38,822 nucleotides of DNA from Tepidamorphus sp. (lineage in GTDB: Bacteria > Pseudomonadota > Alphaproteobacteria > Rhizobiales > Tepidamorphaceae), in contig JANQKY010000091.1 in NCBI GenBank assembly GCA_028280885.1, positions 1 through 38,822 on the forward strand. The letters are read 5' to 3'. Below, in pieces: positions 26,533 to 35,007 of this stretch. A model generated the notes under the pieces. That model made no database searches. It had not been told where the DNA came from and saw nothing but the letters and a program-made list of their open reading frames with translations. Each line of letters opens with the position of its first letter. Position 1 is the first letter of the stretch. The position numbers and the translations under genes were made by a program.

Positions 26533-28557
26533 ATGAAGGATCATCGCCGCATCGTTGCCCGCCCCATGCGCCATCCAAGGCGCCATCCAAGGCTCCGGGC
26601 CGCCCTCGTCGCCAGCGTATCGCTTGCCGCGGGCCTCGCCGCGTCTTCCGCCAGCGCCATGCCCGTGGCCTCGCCGCCGGATGGACGGGTGATCGATCCC
26701 GATGCGGTCGCAAGCGCCGCGCCGACGGCACCGGTGCCGAAGCCGGTGGCAAAGCCCTTGACGGACGCCGCGATTGAGGCCGACGAGCCCGCGCCTGCAG
26801 ATACCGCTACGGGCACGGCGAAGCTTGACCCCGTCGACAGCGCGCCGCTCGATACCGGGATATCGGAAACGCCCGACATCGAAAGCGCCCGGATCGAGAC
26901 GCCGCTGACGACCGGCGCGATCCCGGAGGCCGACAGCGCCACGGAACCGGCTGCCGAGACCGAGGTTCTAAAGACCGATACAGCCGAAACCCCGACCCCG
27001 CCAAGCAGCGACGCTATCGCCGCCGCGCTCGAAGCCGCGATCTTAGCCGACAAGGGCCTCGATAAGGCCGTCGCCGCGTTCTATTCAAACCGAGACTTTG
27101 CCCCGCTCTGGCTCGGCCAGGGCAAGCTGAACGCGTCCGCCCGCAGCGTCATCGACCGTCTCGGCCGCGCCGACTTCGACGGCCTGAATCCGACCCGCTA
27201 CGCGACGCCGCGCCTCGATGTCGGCGAGACGGGCATCGACGTCGCCTCGCTCGGCACGCTCGATGCCGCCGGTACCGATCCGCGCAGCGCAGCGCTCGCC
27301 AAGGCCGAGCTCGACCTGACGGCTGCCACCCTGCGCTTTGCCCATGATGCCCAATACGGCACGTTCGAACCGGAATCGCTGGGCGAGTTCACGACGCCGA
27401 AGCGCGTGCGGCCACAGGCCGAGACCGTGTTGGCCGGCCTGGCCGAGGCCGACGACCGCGCCGCCTATCTCGACGGCTTCAATCCGCCGCATCCGCAGTT
27501 CAAGGCGCTGCAGGCCCTTCTGGAGGACCTGCGCAGCCGCGATCCCGCCGACGTGCCGACGCCGGTGCCGGCCGGCGCGTCGATGAAGCCCGGCAAGGCG
27601 GACGACCGCCTGCCCGCGCTACGCGCCCGGCTCGGACTGCCGGCGATCGAGGGCGAGGCGGCGCTGGTCTATGACGCGGCGACCGTCGCAGCCGTCGAGG
27701 CGTTTCAGGAGCGCGCCAGCCTCGATGTCGACGGCGTCGTCGGCCCGCAGACGCTGGCAGCCCTCAACGGCGGCACCGAGATCACGGTCGAGGATGTTCT
27801 GGTCAACATGGAGCGCTGGCGCTGGGTGCCGCGCGACATGGGCGACTTCCATGTCTGGGTGAACATTCCAGAATTCCGCCTGCGGGTCGTCGCCGACGGC
27901 GCGCCGTTCTTCGAGACCCGCGTCATCGTCGGCACCAGGAAGAACCAGACACCGGTCTTCTCCGACCAGATCGAATATGTCGACGTCAATCCCTACTGGA
28001 ACGTCCCCCGATCGATCGCGGCCGAGGAGATGATGCCGCAGATCCGCCGGGATCCGAACTTCTTCGCGCGCCGCGGCCTCGAGGTCATCTATACCGGCGG
28101 CGGCAGCGAGGTGGTGATCGATCCGCGCTCCGTCGACTGGACGCTGTGGAACCCGGAGACCATGCCGTTCCGCTTCCGCCAGCCACCCGGCGGCGCCAAC
28201 GCGCTCGGCCGGGTCAAGTTCATGTTCCCCAACAAGCATGCCGTCTATCTGCACGACACGCCGACCCGCAACCTGTTCGCCCGCTCGGTGCGCAGCTTCA
28301 GCCACGGCTGCGTGCGCGTCGACAAGCCGGTCGAGTTCGCCGACGCCCTGCTCGCCCGCGAGGATCAGCTCAACGGCCAGCGCATCAAGAAGCTGATCGG
28401 CGGCGGCGACAACGGCGCCCACAACCTGAAGCGGCACGTGCCGGTGCACCTGACCTACTTCACCGTCTGGGTGGACGAGGCCGGCGAGACCCAGAAGCGC
28501 GCCGACCTATACGACTATGACAGCCGCATGAAGGCAGCGATGGAACTGGGCGGCTGA
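26533..28557 (+). CDS. Murein L,D-transpeptidase, YcbB-like
   Basis: A 674-residue exported enzyme that should form 3-3 cross-links in peptidoglycan in the periplasm. A basic N-terminus and hydrophobic stretch (LRAALVASVSLAAGLAASSASA) form a signal peptide, cleaved near residue 42. Residues about 45-155 are an acidic proline/alanine/threonine-rich linker. The scaffold domain follows (AVAAFYSNRDFAPLWL near residue 178), then a peptidoglycan-binding domain near 378-412 (AVEAFQERASLDVDGVVGPQTLAALN region). The catalytic YkuD motif SHGCVRV has histidine 591 and cysteine 593. The domain order matches LdtD (YcbB). The gene precedes a DUF882 peptidase gene on the same strand, about 175 bases apart. 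Confidence 0.93.
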   Translation: MKDHRRIVARPMRHPRRHPRLRAALVASVSLAAGLAASSASAMPVASPPDGRVIDPDAVASAAPTAPVPKPVAKPLTDAAIEADEPAPADTATGTAKLDPVDSAPLDTGISETPDIESARIETPLTTGAIPEADSATEPAAETEVLKTDTAETPTPPSSDAIAAALEAAILADKGLDKAVAAFYSNRDFAPLWLGQGKLNASARSVIDRLGRADFDGLNPTRYATPRLDVGETGIDVASLGTLDAAGTDPRSAALAKAELDLTAATLRFAHDAQYGTFEPESLGEFTTPKRVRPQAETVLAGLAEADDRAAYLDGFNPPHPQFKALQALLEDLRSRDPADVPTPVPAGASMKPGKADDRLPALRARLGLPAIEGEAALVYDAATVAAVEAFQERASLDVDGVVGPQTLAALNGGTEITVEDVLVNMERWRWVPRDMGDFHVWVNIPEFRLRVVADGAPFFETRVIVGTRKNQTPVFSDQIEYVDVNPYWNVPRSIAAEEMMPQIRRDPNFFARRGLEVIYTGGGSEVVIDPRSVDWTLWNPETMPFRFRQPPGGANALGRVKFMFPNKHAVYLHDTPTRNLFARSVRSFSHGCVRVDKPVEFADALLAREDQLNGQRIKKLIGGGDNGAHNLKRHVPVHLTYFTVWVDEAGETQKRADLYDYDSRMKAAMELGG

Positions 28558-28731
28558 CGGGTAGAGTTGATCGGACGGGGCAAAAAATGCGATACGCCCC
28601 ATTGGCTGCGGCAAAATGGCGCCACGATCTTGGGATAGCGCAATACGGTCAGGCTCATAATCGGTTAACCAATCACGCAGAAAATCGCCCGATCGGACGC
28701 CCCGCCGGACATAGCCCGGCATAATCGGAGT

Positions 28732-30762
28732 ATGCAGGTAGGGGACGGCCAGACGGGGGACGGCCGCAGAAGCGTTGGGCAACGCATCGGGACGGGACAT
28801 CGGGGTAGGGCGAGAACGGTAAAAGGCCGCGGACGGGACTTCTTGAGCAAGCAGCGCAAAACGGGGGTAGCGGGTCGGCACGGCCCGATATGGCGGTCGC
28901 CAGCCGGCGGCGACAGGTGCGGCCTGGGCGACAGGCGCGGCCTGTTCGCGGGTGCCATCGCGCTTGCCGGTTTCGCGCTCCTCACCGGGGTCTCCACGAC
29001 CGCGCTCGCCGAAACCCGCAGCCTGTCGTTCAAGCAGCTCCACACCGGCGAGACCCTGGAGGTCACCTACAAGCGCAACGGTCGCTACGACTCCGCCGCC
29101 ATGAAGAAGATCAACTACATCATGCGCGACTGGCGGCGCAACGAGGCGACCACCATGGATCCCAAGCTGGTGGATCTGATCTGGGAGGTGCGCCGACAGG
29201 CCGGCTCGAACGGGCCGATCTATATCCTGTCGGGCTACCGCTCGCCGGTCACCAACGCGATGCTGCGCTCGCGCTCGCGTGGCGTCGCCAAGACCAGCCA
29301 GCATACGGTCGGCAAGGCGCTCGACTTCTACATTCCCGGCGTGCCGCTGGCCAAGCTGCGCGAGATCGGGCTGAAATTCCAGCGCGGCGGCGTTGGTTTC
29401 TATCCCACATCGGGCTCGCCCTTCGTCCATCTCGACACCGGCAGCGTCCGCCACTGGCCGCGCATGACGCGCTCGCAGCTCGCCCGCGTGTTCCCGGACG
29501 GCAAGACGGTGCACATGCCCTCCGACGGCAAGCCGATGAAGGGCTATGAGGCCGCCAAGGCGCAACTGGCGCGCGGCGGCAGCACATCCTCGCGCACCCG
29601 GCTCGCCTTCGCCTCCTCCGGCGCCACGACGCGGGCGGCGGTCGGCGCGGCGCGTGAGGACGCGGCCATCCTGACGACGGCCTCGGTCTCCTCGGCGGGC
29701 AGCCGCTCATCGGGCGCGAGCAGCCGGCCGGCCAGCGTCGAACGCGCCAGCACGGCGAGTACGGCCGGCACCGAACGGACCACCTCGGCCAATGCCGGCA
29801 CGCGCACCGGCCTTGCCGGCCTGTTCAACCGCAACCGGCGCGACGCCGACACCACCCCGAGCGAACCGGTCCCCGAACGGACGCCGGAACGGACGCCAGA
29901 ACGGACGGTAGTCGCCTCGCTGACGCCCGCCGCGCGCGCCGACGCGCCGCTGCCCCGCCAGCGTCCGACACCGCAGATTTCGGCATCCGAAACGCCAGCA
30001 GAAGACGACCGGGTCGACGATAGCGGAACCGACGTGACCGCACCGGTTCCCGAACCCAAGCCGACGCTGGTCGCGGCGCTCGAGCCTGCCGGCGAAACCG
30101 CGCGCACAACCGAGGACACCGCGTCGGAGATCGTAGCGCCGCTTCCCCAAGCCAAGCCCGCTGTCCCCGAAGCCATCGTCCCCAAAGCCATCGTCCCCAA
30201 AGCCACTGTCGTCGCCAGCCTGACGCCGTTGGACGAAGCCCCTGCCCTGCCGCGCGAACGGCCATTGCTCGCCGAAACCGCAGGCCCGGCCACAGGGGCC
30301 GGCACCATCGCCGACCTGCTTGCCGACCCCGCCGAACCGGCCGGCGAGATCGTAACCGCACTGGCCGATCCCGGCGCCGTTGCGGATATGCCGCCGTTCT
30401 CGGCGACCTTCACCGGCCAGCGGATCCCGATCCGGTCCGGTCCGGCACTGGTGGCGATCGATCATCGCCGCGAGGCGCTCGACCCGTTCATGGCCAGCGG
30501 CACCTGCCTGCGCGATCCGGCCCTGGTCGTTCTGCGCCAGCCCGATCACGCCGATATCGGCGCGCTGGCCACGCTGACCGGCCCGGTCGTCGACTCCCGC
30601 TTCGAGGACCGGCCGCCCTTCGAGTTCCCGATGCGCCGCTTCACCGGCCCGGTCGTCGTGCCGGTTGCGACCCGCACCTACCAGCTCGCCTCGCGCCAGC
30701 CCGAACCGGTCCGCCCCAACCGCGTCGGCCGTGTCGACCCGACGGCGACGATCCTGCGCTAG
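28732..30762 (+). CDS. DUF882/M15-like peptidoglycan peptidase with a long low-complexity tail
   Basis: Up to 676 residues. A hydrophobic export segment (LFAGAIALAGFALLTGVSTTALA) precedes the DUF882 domain, a zinc-peptidase relative of YcbK/M15. Predicted metal ligands are histidine 191 (SQHTVGKALDF), aspartate 198 and histidine 233 (VHLDTG). It should cut or trim peptidoglycan. From about residue 280 to 560 the protein is serine/threonine/proline-rich, with DNA-level tandem repeats (12-base units near 29875, 15-base units at 30163-30207). A folded-looking C-terminal segment of about 120 residues follows (FSATFTGQRIPIRSGPALV onward). The start is uncertain: ATG 28732 is given, but TTG 28843 (LSKQRKTG) lies nearer the signal segment and is as plausible. 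Most DUF882 proteins are much shorter, so the extension is unusual. Confidence 0.85.
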   Translation: MQVGDGQTGDGRRSVGQRIGTGHRGRARTVKGRGRDFLSKQRKTGVAGRHGPIWRSPAGGDRCGLGDRRGLFAGAIALAGFALLTGVSTTALAETRSLSFKQLHTGETLEVTYKRNGRYDSAAMKKINYIMRDWRRNEATTMDPKLVDLIWEVRRQAGSNGPIYILSGYRSPVTNAMLRSRSRGVAKTSQHTVGKALDFYIPGVPLAKLREIGLKFQRGGVGFYPTSGSPFVHLDTGSVRHWPRMTRSQLARVFPDGKTVHMPSDGKPMKGYEAAKAQLARGGSTSSRTRLAFASSGATTRAAVGAAREDAAILTTASVSSAGSRSSGASSRPASVERASTASTAGTERTTSANAGTRTGLAGLFNRNRRDADTTPSEPVPERTPERTPERTVVASLTPAARADAPLPRQRPTPQISASETPAEDDRVDDSGTDVTAPVPEPKPTLVAALEPAGETARTTEDTASEIVAPLPQAKPAVPEAIVPKAIVPKATVVASLTPLDEAPALPRERPLLAETAGPATGAGTIADLLADPAEPAGEIVTALADPGAVADMPPFSATFTGQRIPIRSGPALVAIDHRREALDPFMASGTCLRDPALVVLRQPDHADIGALATLTGPVVDSRFEDRPPFEFPMRRFTGPVVVPVATRTYQLASRQPEPVRPNRVGRVDPTATILR

Positions 30763-31221
30763 AGGCCGGGCTTCGGCCGTTTGTGTATGGAAGGCGTTCC
30801 AGGCAAGCCTTGGCCACTTAACGCAGGCGACTGTGGTCATGGATTGCCGGGATCCAGCCCCCGGTGGTGATTTTGACGCCCCCTCACCCGGCCCTTCGGG
30901 CCACCCTCTCCCGCGAAGGGGAGAGGGTCCGTGCTACGCGGCCCGGTTCCCGTAAACTCTACCACTTTCCCACAAGGAGAGAGGGGAGAACGAGGGTGCC
31001 GCGGGACTCTTACCCTCTCCCCCTTGGCGGGAGAGGGCGGCCCGAAGGGCCGGGTGAGGGCCCGTCAGCGGTAGCGGTCAGTCACCGCCCGCAAAGCCAG
31101 GCGACCGCTAAACCGGACATCGGCGGACGTGCCCCCGGCAATCCATGGCCACCCGCGCCGGCCTCTTATCCACCGATGCCGGCAACACATCCGGACACGG
31201 GCAGCCAGGCCGCGACCCCGC
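30763..31221. repeat. Intergenic repeat region
   Basis: About 460 bases without a gene. It holds a fragment of the family B repeat near 30829-30850 and a diverged one near 31100-31200. It also holds an inverted pair of 48-49 bases: 30881-30928 and 31012-31060, each containing GGCCCGAAGGGCC or its complement next to a CTCTCCC..GGGAGAG hairpin. Facing each other 83 bases apart, they could form a long stem. Confidence 0.75.
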
Positions 31222-31491
31222 CTACTCCTCGGTCACCATGCCGAGCGCCACCATGTAGGTCGCCAGGATCGCTTCCTGTTCCTGCCGCTCCGCCTGGTCC
31301 TGCTTGCGCAGGCGGATCACCGAGCGCAGCGCCTTGGTGTCGAAGCCGTTGGCCTTCGCCTCCGCGTAGACGTCGCGGATGTCGTCGGCGAGCGCCTTCT
31401 TCTCTTCCTCCAGCCGCTCGATGCGCTGGACGATGGAATGCAACTGGCTGCGCGCGGCACCCTCGGTGCCGCTGAAATCGGTGTCGGACAT
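31222..31491 (-). CDS. gapR: GapR-type nucleoid-associated protein (DUF2312)
   Basis: An 89-residue protein of the DUF2312 family. In Caulobacter, GapR binds overtwisted, AT-rich DNA and supports topoisomerases during replication and transcription. The coiled-coil SIVQRIERLEEEKKALADDIRDVYAEAKANGFD and the following KALRSVIRLRKQD are the family core; only the N-terminal dozen residues vary. The ATG at 31491 is preceded by AGAGGA. It is the last gene of an operon after DUF1244, an arrangement I believe is conserved in many Hyphomicrobiales. The frame stays open far upstream through DUF1244, but that part is a shadow. Confidence 0.93.
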   Translation of the reverse strand: MSDTDFSGTEGAARSQLHSIVQRIERLEEEKKALADDIRDVYAEAKANGFDTKALRSVIRLRKQDQAERQEQEAILATYMVALGMVTEE

Positions 31492-31508
31492 GGTCGCGTT
31501 GATATCCT

Positions 31509-31814
31509 CTAGTGATCCTTGTTGGCGGCCTCGAAAGCCGCCTTCTGCTCCGGCGTCGCCTCGGTCTGGTACTTCGCCTTCCAGTCGGCATAGGGCATGC
31601 CGTAGACGGTCTCGCGGCTTGCCTCCTTGTCGACGGCAAGGCCGCGTTCCTCGGCTGCCTCGCGATACCAGTTGGACAGGCAATTGCGGCAGAATCCGGC
31701 AAGATTCATCATGTCGATGTTCTGGACGTCCGTGCGCTCGCGCAAATGGCTGACCAGCCGGCGAAAGGCCGCCGCTTCCAGTTCCAGCTTGGTCTGTTGA
31801 TCGAGTTCGCTCAT
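31509..31814 (-). CDS. DUF1244 family protein
   Basis: A 101-residue cytoplasmic protein of unknown function found widely in alphaproteobacteria. The core is NIDMMNLAGFCRNCLSNWY, with cysteines 42 and 45 in a CxxC arrangement that could bind a metal or form a disulphide, followed by VYGMPYADWKAKYQ. The ATG at 31814 overlaps the stop of the amidohydrolase gene as ATGA, so translation is coupled. It is followed by gapR after 17 bases. Confidence 0.92.
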   Translation of the reverse strand: MSELDQQTKLELEAAAFRRLVSHLRERTDVQNIDMMNLAGFCRNCLSNWYREAAEERGLAVDKEASRETVYGMPYADWKAKYQTEATPEQKAAFEAANKDH

Positions 31815-32659
31815 TCCTCGCCTCCTGATGCCTTGGTGGCCGATCCATAGTGACGAATCTCGTTCAGGCCCTGCCTTCCGGCAAGGGCGGAAAGCGCATC
31901 GGCGATCCGGCCGGCCCACTCCGCCTGCCCCGGTTCCTCGGCGATCAGGTCCTGACGCAGCTCCACCAGCACATGGGCAAGGCCGCGCAGGGTGCCGTGC
32001 CGGTACATGCAGTCGCCGATCAATTGCCCGGTATAGGGCTCGTTGTCGCCGACGGTGAGCAGCGGATCGCGGCGGAACATCTCGATGAACGGCTCGGCAA
32101 GGCGCGGGTCCTTGTCCCACAGAAAGCCGATCTCCCAGGGCCGCCGCGTTCCCCGCCACAGCGGCGTGAAGCTGTGAATGGAGATCAGGGCCGGCGGATG
32201 CCCGGCCGCGATCGCCCGCTCGATCGCCGAATTGATCGCCTGGTGATAGGGTTCGTAATAGCTATCGATCCGGCGCTGCTTTTCCTTAGCATCCGCATGC
32301 GCGTTGCCGGGCACGACCGCGCCGTCCGACAGGCGCATCAGCAGGGTCGGGTCGTCGCGGCCGCGATTGGGATCGATCAGCAGCCTGGAGAATCGCGACA
32401 TTACCGCCGGCGCGCCGGTTTCCCGCGCAAGCCGCCGCGTCACGGCTTCGGCGCCGATGTCATAGGCGATGTGCCGCTCGAATTCCGACGCCGGCAGGCC
32501 GAGATCGCCATAGCGGGCAGGCAAAGCGTTCGAGGCATGATCGCACAGGATCAGCCAGCCCGTCTCGATCGCGCCGGCGATCTCCTCGAAAGCGGGAAAC
32601 GCATCCGCACCATCGTCTGAACGGGCAACAGCCGCCCGATCCTTGCTCATCATCTCCAT
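31811..32659 (-). CDS. N-formylglutamate amidohydrolase family protein
   Basis: A protein of about 282 residues that in the namesake family hydrolyses N-formylglutamate to glutamate and formate, the last step of one histidine breakdown route. The motif CDHASNALP near residue 40 and the RFSRLLIDPNRGRDDPTL block are typical, as are ISIHSFTP and VGDNEPYTG. No histidine-degradation genes are nearby, so the actual substrate may be another N-acyl amino acid. Three in-frame ATG codons lie at 32659, 32653 and 32650; none has an excellent ribosome binding site. It is the first gene of the operon with DUF1244 and gapR and diverges from the glycerate kinase gene. Confidence 0.88.
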   Translation of the reverse strand: MEMMSKDRAAVARSDDGADAFPAFEEIAGAIETGWLILCDHASNALPARYGDLGLPASEFERHIAYDIGAEAVTRRLARETGAPAVMSRFSRLLIDPNRGRDDPTLLMRLSDGAVVPGNAHADAKEKQRRIDSYYEPYHQAINSAIERAIAAGHPPALISIHSFTPLWRGTRRPWEIGFLWDKDPRLAEPFIEMFRRDPLLTVGDNEPYTGQLIGDCMYRHGTLRGLAHVLVELRQDLIAEEPGQAEWAGRIADALSALAGRQGLNEIRHYGSATKASGGEE

Positions 32660-32895
32660 GGGACGATTCGTGAGGGGTGAACCTGGTGGCGGACCGGTAG
32701 GGCGGCCCGCGGACAAGCCCCTTGTTTAGGCGATCGCGGCCGTCCCGGCAATGGGCCGCGCGCGATCGCGCCATCCGGTCAACAGGGTTTTCGGGTCGGC
32801 CCGGCGCGAATGAACTTACCCGCTGAACGGGCCGGCTGGACTTGATCCCCGGTTCGCGGCAAGTATGGCCGCTCTTGCGAGATGGGGACGACACC

Positions 32896-34182
32896 TTGGA
32901 CCACCGGCAGACCCTGCTTTCCCTCTACGAGGCCGCCGTCAACGCGGCGTTGCCCGAAACCTGCCTGCCACCGCACCTGCCGGCGCCGCCGGACGGCCGG
33001 CTGATCGTACTCGCCGCCGGCAAAGCCGCCGGCAGCATGGCGCAGGCCGCCGAGGCGCATTATCTCGACACGCTCGGCCTGGCGCCGGACCGGCTGGCCG
33101 GCCTTGCCATTGCCCGCTACGGCTATGCCCGCCCAACCCGGGCCCTGCGGATGGTCGAGGCCGGCCATCCCGTGCCCGATGCCGCCGGCGTCGCGGCGAC
33201 GCAGGACGCGCTCGATCTTGCCGCCTCGGCCGGGCCCGACGATCTTGTTCTCGTGCTCCTGTCCGGCGGTGGCTCGGCCCTGTGGACCGCACCGGTCGCC
33301 GGATTGACGCTGGAGGCCAAGCAGGCGCTGACCCGCGACCTTCTGGCCTGCGGCGCGCCGATCGGCGACATCAACACGGTCCGCCGCCATCTCTCGCGCG
33401 TCAAGGGCGGCCGGCTGGCGCTTGCCGCCGCGCCCGCGCCGGTGCTGACGCTGGCGATCTCCGACGTCGCCGGCGACGATCCCGCCGCGATCGCCTCGGG
33501 CCCGACGGTCGGCGACCCGACGACGCTTGACCAGGCGACCGAAATCCTGTCGCGCTACCGGATATCGGCGCCCGAGATCGCCGCCCTGCTGGCCGATCCG
33601 GCCAACGAGACCGCGTCGCCCGACGATCCCCGCCTGTCGCGGACGGACTATCGGCTGATCGCCACGCCGGCAATTTCCCTTGCCGCGGCCGAGGCGAAGG
33701 CGGTCTCGCTCGGCTTCGACCCGGTGCTGCTCGGCACCGACCTCGAGGACGAGGCCCGCGATCTGGCCGGCGACCAGGCCGCCATGGCGCGCGAACGCGC
33801 CGATGCCGGCGGCCGGACGATCCTGCTGTCCGGCGGCGAGGCGACGGTGACGCTCAGGGGCAAGGGCCGCGGCGGCCCGAATCAGGAGTTCGCGCTGGCC
33901 CTGGCGATCGCCCTGCACGACCGCGCCGGCATCTGGGCGATCGCCGGCGACACGGACGGCACGGATGGCGGCCGCGGCGCGCCGGACGATCCGGCCGGGG
34001 CGATTATTTCGCCGGATACCTTGGCAAGGGCTGCCCGAATCGGCCTTGATGCTGACGCTTTTTTGGAAGACAACGATTCGACCGGATTCTTCGAGAGACT
34101 CGGCGACTTGCTCAAACCCGGCCCCACCTTTACGAATGTCAACGATTTGCGGGCCATCGTCGTTGACACGGTGCGGCCCTGA
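32896..34182 (+). CDS. Glycerate 2-kinase (MOFRL family; TtuD-like)
   Basis: A 428-residue enzyme of the glycerate kinase/MOFRL family, often annotated as hydroxypyruvate reductase in older records. It should phosphorylate D-glycerate to 2-phosphoglycerate. Visible motifs are VLAAGKAAGSMAQAAE near residue 38, LLSGGGSALW near residue 118, NTVRRHLSRVKGGRLA near residue 157, and the MOFRL C-terminal segment GKGRGGPNQEFALALAIAL. The frame has no ATG near the start; TTG at 32896 (LDHRQTLLSLYEAAV) has GGGGA upstream and fits family length, whereas the earlier TTG at 32842 gives an unlikely extension. Its product enters lower glycolysis, where pyruvate kinase, encoded further along this strand, acts. 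Confidence 0.88.
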   Translation: MDHRQTLLSLYEAAVNAALPETCLPPHLPAPPDGRLIVLAAGKAAGSMAQAAEAHYLDTLGLAPDRLAGLAIARYGYARPTRALRMVEAGHPVPDAAGVAATQDALDLAASAGPDDLVLVLLSGGGSALWTAPVAGLTLEAKQALTRDLLACGAPIGDINTVRRHLSRVKGGRLALAAAPAPVLTLAISDVAGDDPAAIASGPTVGDPTTLDQATEILSRYRISAPEIAALLADPANETASPDDPRLSRTDYRLIATPAISLAAAEAKAVSLGFDPVLLGTDLEDEARDLAGDQAAMARERADAGGRTILLSGGEATVTLRGKGRGGPNQEFALALAIALHDRAGIWAIAGDTDGTDGGRGAPDDPAGAIISPDTLARAARIGLDADAFLEDNDSTGFFERLGDLLKPGPTFTNVNDLRAIVVDTVRP

Positions 34183-34228
34183 CGTCAGCTTCGAACTGGG
34201 GACCAAGCGATCGCCTGACCGACATTCC

Positions 34229-34705
34229 ATGACGACCGCAACGAAACGAAACCTCCATCTTCCCATAGGGCATCTGAGCAAGGCCGGCCTTGCCGCCTCG
34301 CTCCTGGTCGCGGCCCTGCCCGCCAGCGCAAGCGCCGACTTCCGCATCTGCAACACCACGGTGGGCCGCGTCGGCGTCGCCGTCGGCTACAAGGACGACA
34401 AGGGCTGGGCGACGGAAGGCTGGTGGAACATCAAGCCGAACGCCTGCGAGACGCTGCTGCGCGGCGAGTTGGCAGCCCGTTACTACTATCTCTACGCGAT
34501 CGACTACGACCATGGCGGCGAGTGGGCCGGCGAGGCCTTCATGTGCACGCAGGACCAGATGTTCACGATCCGCGGGATCTCGGAATGCAAGGACCGCGGC
34601 TACAAGAAGACCGGTTTCTTCGAAATCGACACCCACGAGCAGACCACCTGGACAGTGCAGCTCAAGGACCCGGTGCTCGGCGGCGAGGGAACCGGCGGCG
34701 AATAG
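34229..34705 (+). CDS. DUF1036 exported protein
   Basis: A 158-residue protein with a signal peptide (AGLAASLLVAALPASASA, cleavage near residue 37). The mature part is a DUF1036 domain: DFRICNTTVGRVGVAVGY, WATEGWWNIKPNACETLL, then a C-terminal FEIDTHEQTTWTVQL. Four cysteines could form two disulphides in the periplasm. Function is unknown. It sits upstream of pyk, an adjacency I recall from other Hyphomicrobiales. The frame is open to 33965 inside the kinase gene, but the ATG at 34229 directly precedes the signal sequence. Confidence 0.9.
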   Translation: MTTATKRNLHLPIGHLSKAGLAASLLVAALPASASADFRICNTTVGRVGVAVGYKDDKGWATEGWWNIKPNACETLLRGELAARYYYLYAIDYDHGGEWAGEAFMCTQDQMFTIRGISECKDRGYKKTGFFEIDTHEQTTWTVQLKDPVLGGEGTGGE

Positions 34706-35007
34706 CCCCGATCCGTGCCTGGATCCATCCACCGGCGTCACGCTCCTGTTGTCGCCTGATGTTCTGATCGCGTAGAAGCGTCAACTTGCGGGATGGCGGA
34801 GCGGCAATTCTGGCTCGCTCCTGTATACTCCGGCAGGTTGGGGTCTGTCCGACCTGCCCGGTAGTCTCGACGTCTGCTGGTAAGCGCGCGGCGGCATCCT
34901 GCCGGATGTCCCGGCGAAACAGACTGGTGACGCGGACCGGTCCGCGGATCGAAGGCCCGGTTCCCGGGCCGGTTTCACACTGAAAAGACAAAGGGGGCGT
35001 CGGATCC
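34706..35007. promoter_or_regulatory. pyk upstream region
   Basis: About 300 bases without a gene. A good -10 hexamer, TATACT (34824-34829), has only a poor -35 at 17 bases. Just after it, CAGGT and ACCTG (34834-34856 region) can pair. This may be the pyk promoter with a leader of about 175 bases. Confidence 0.35.
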
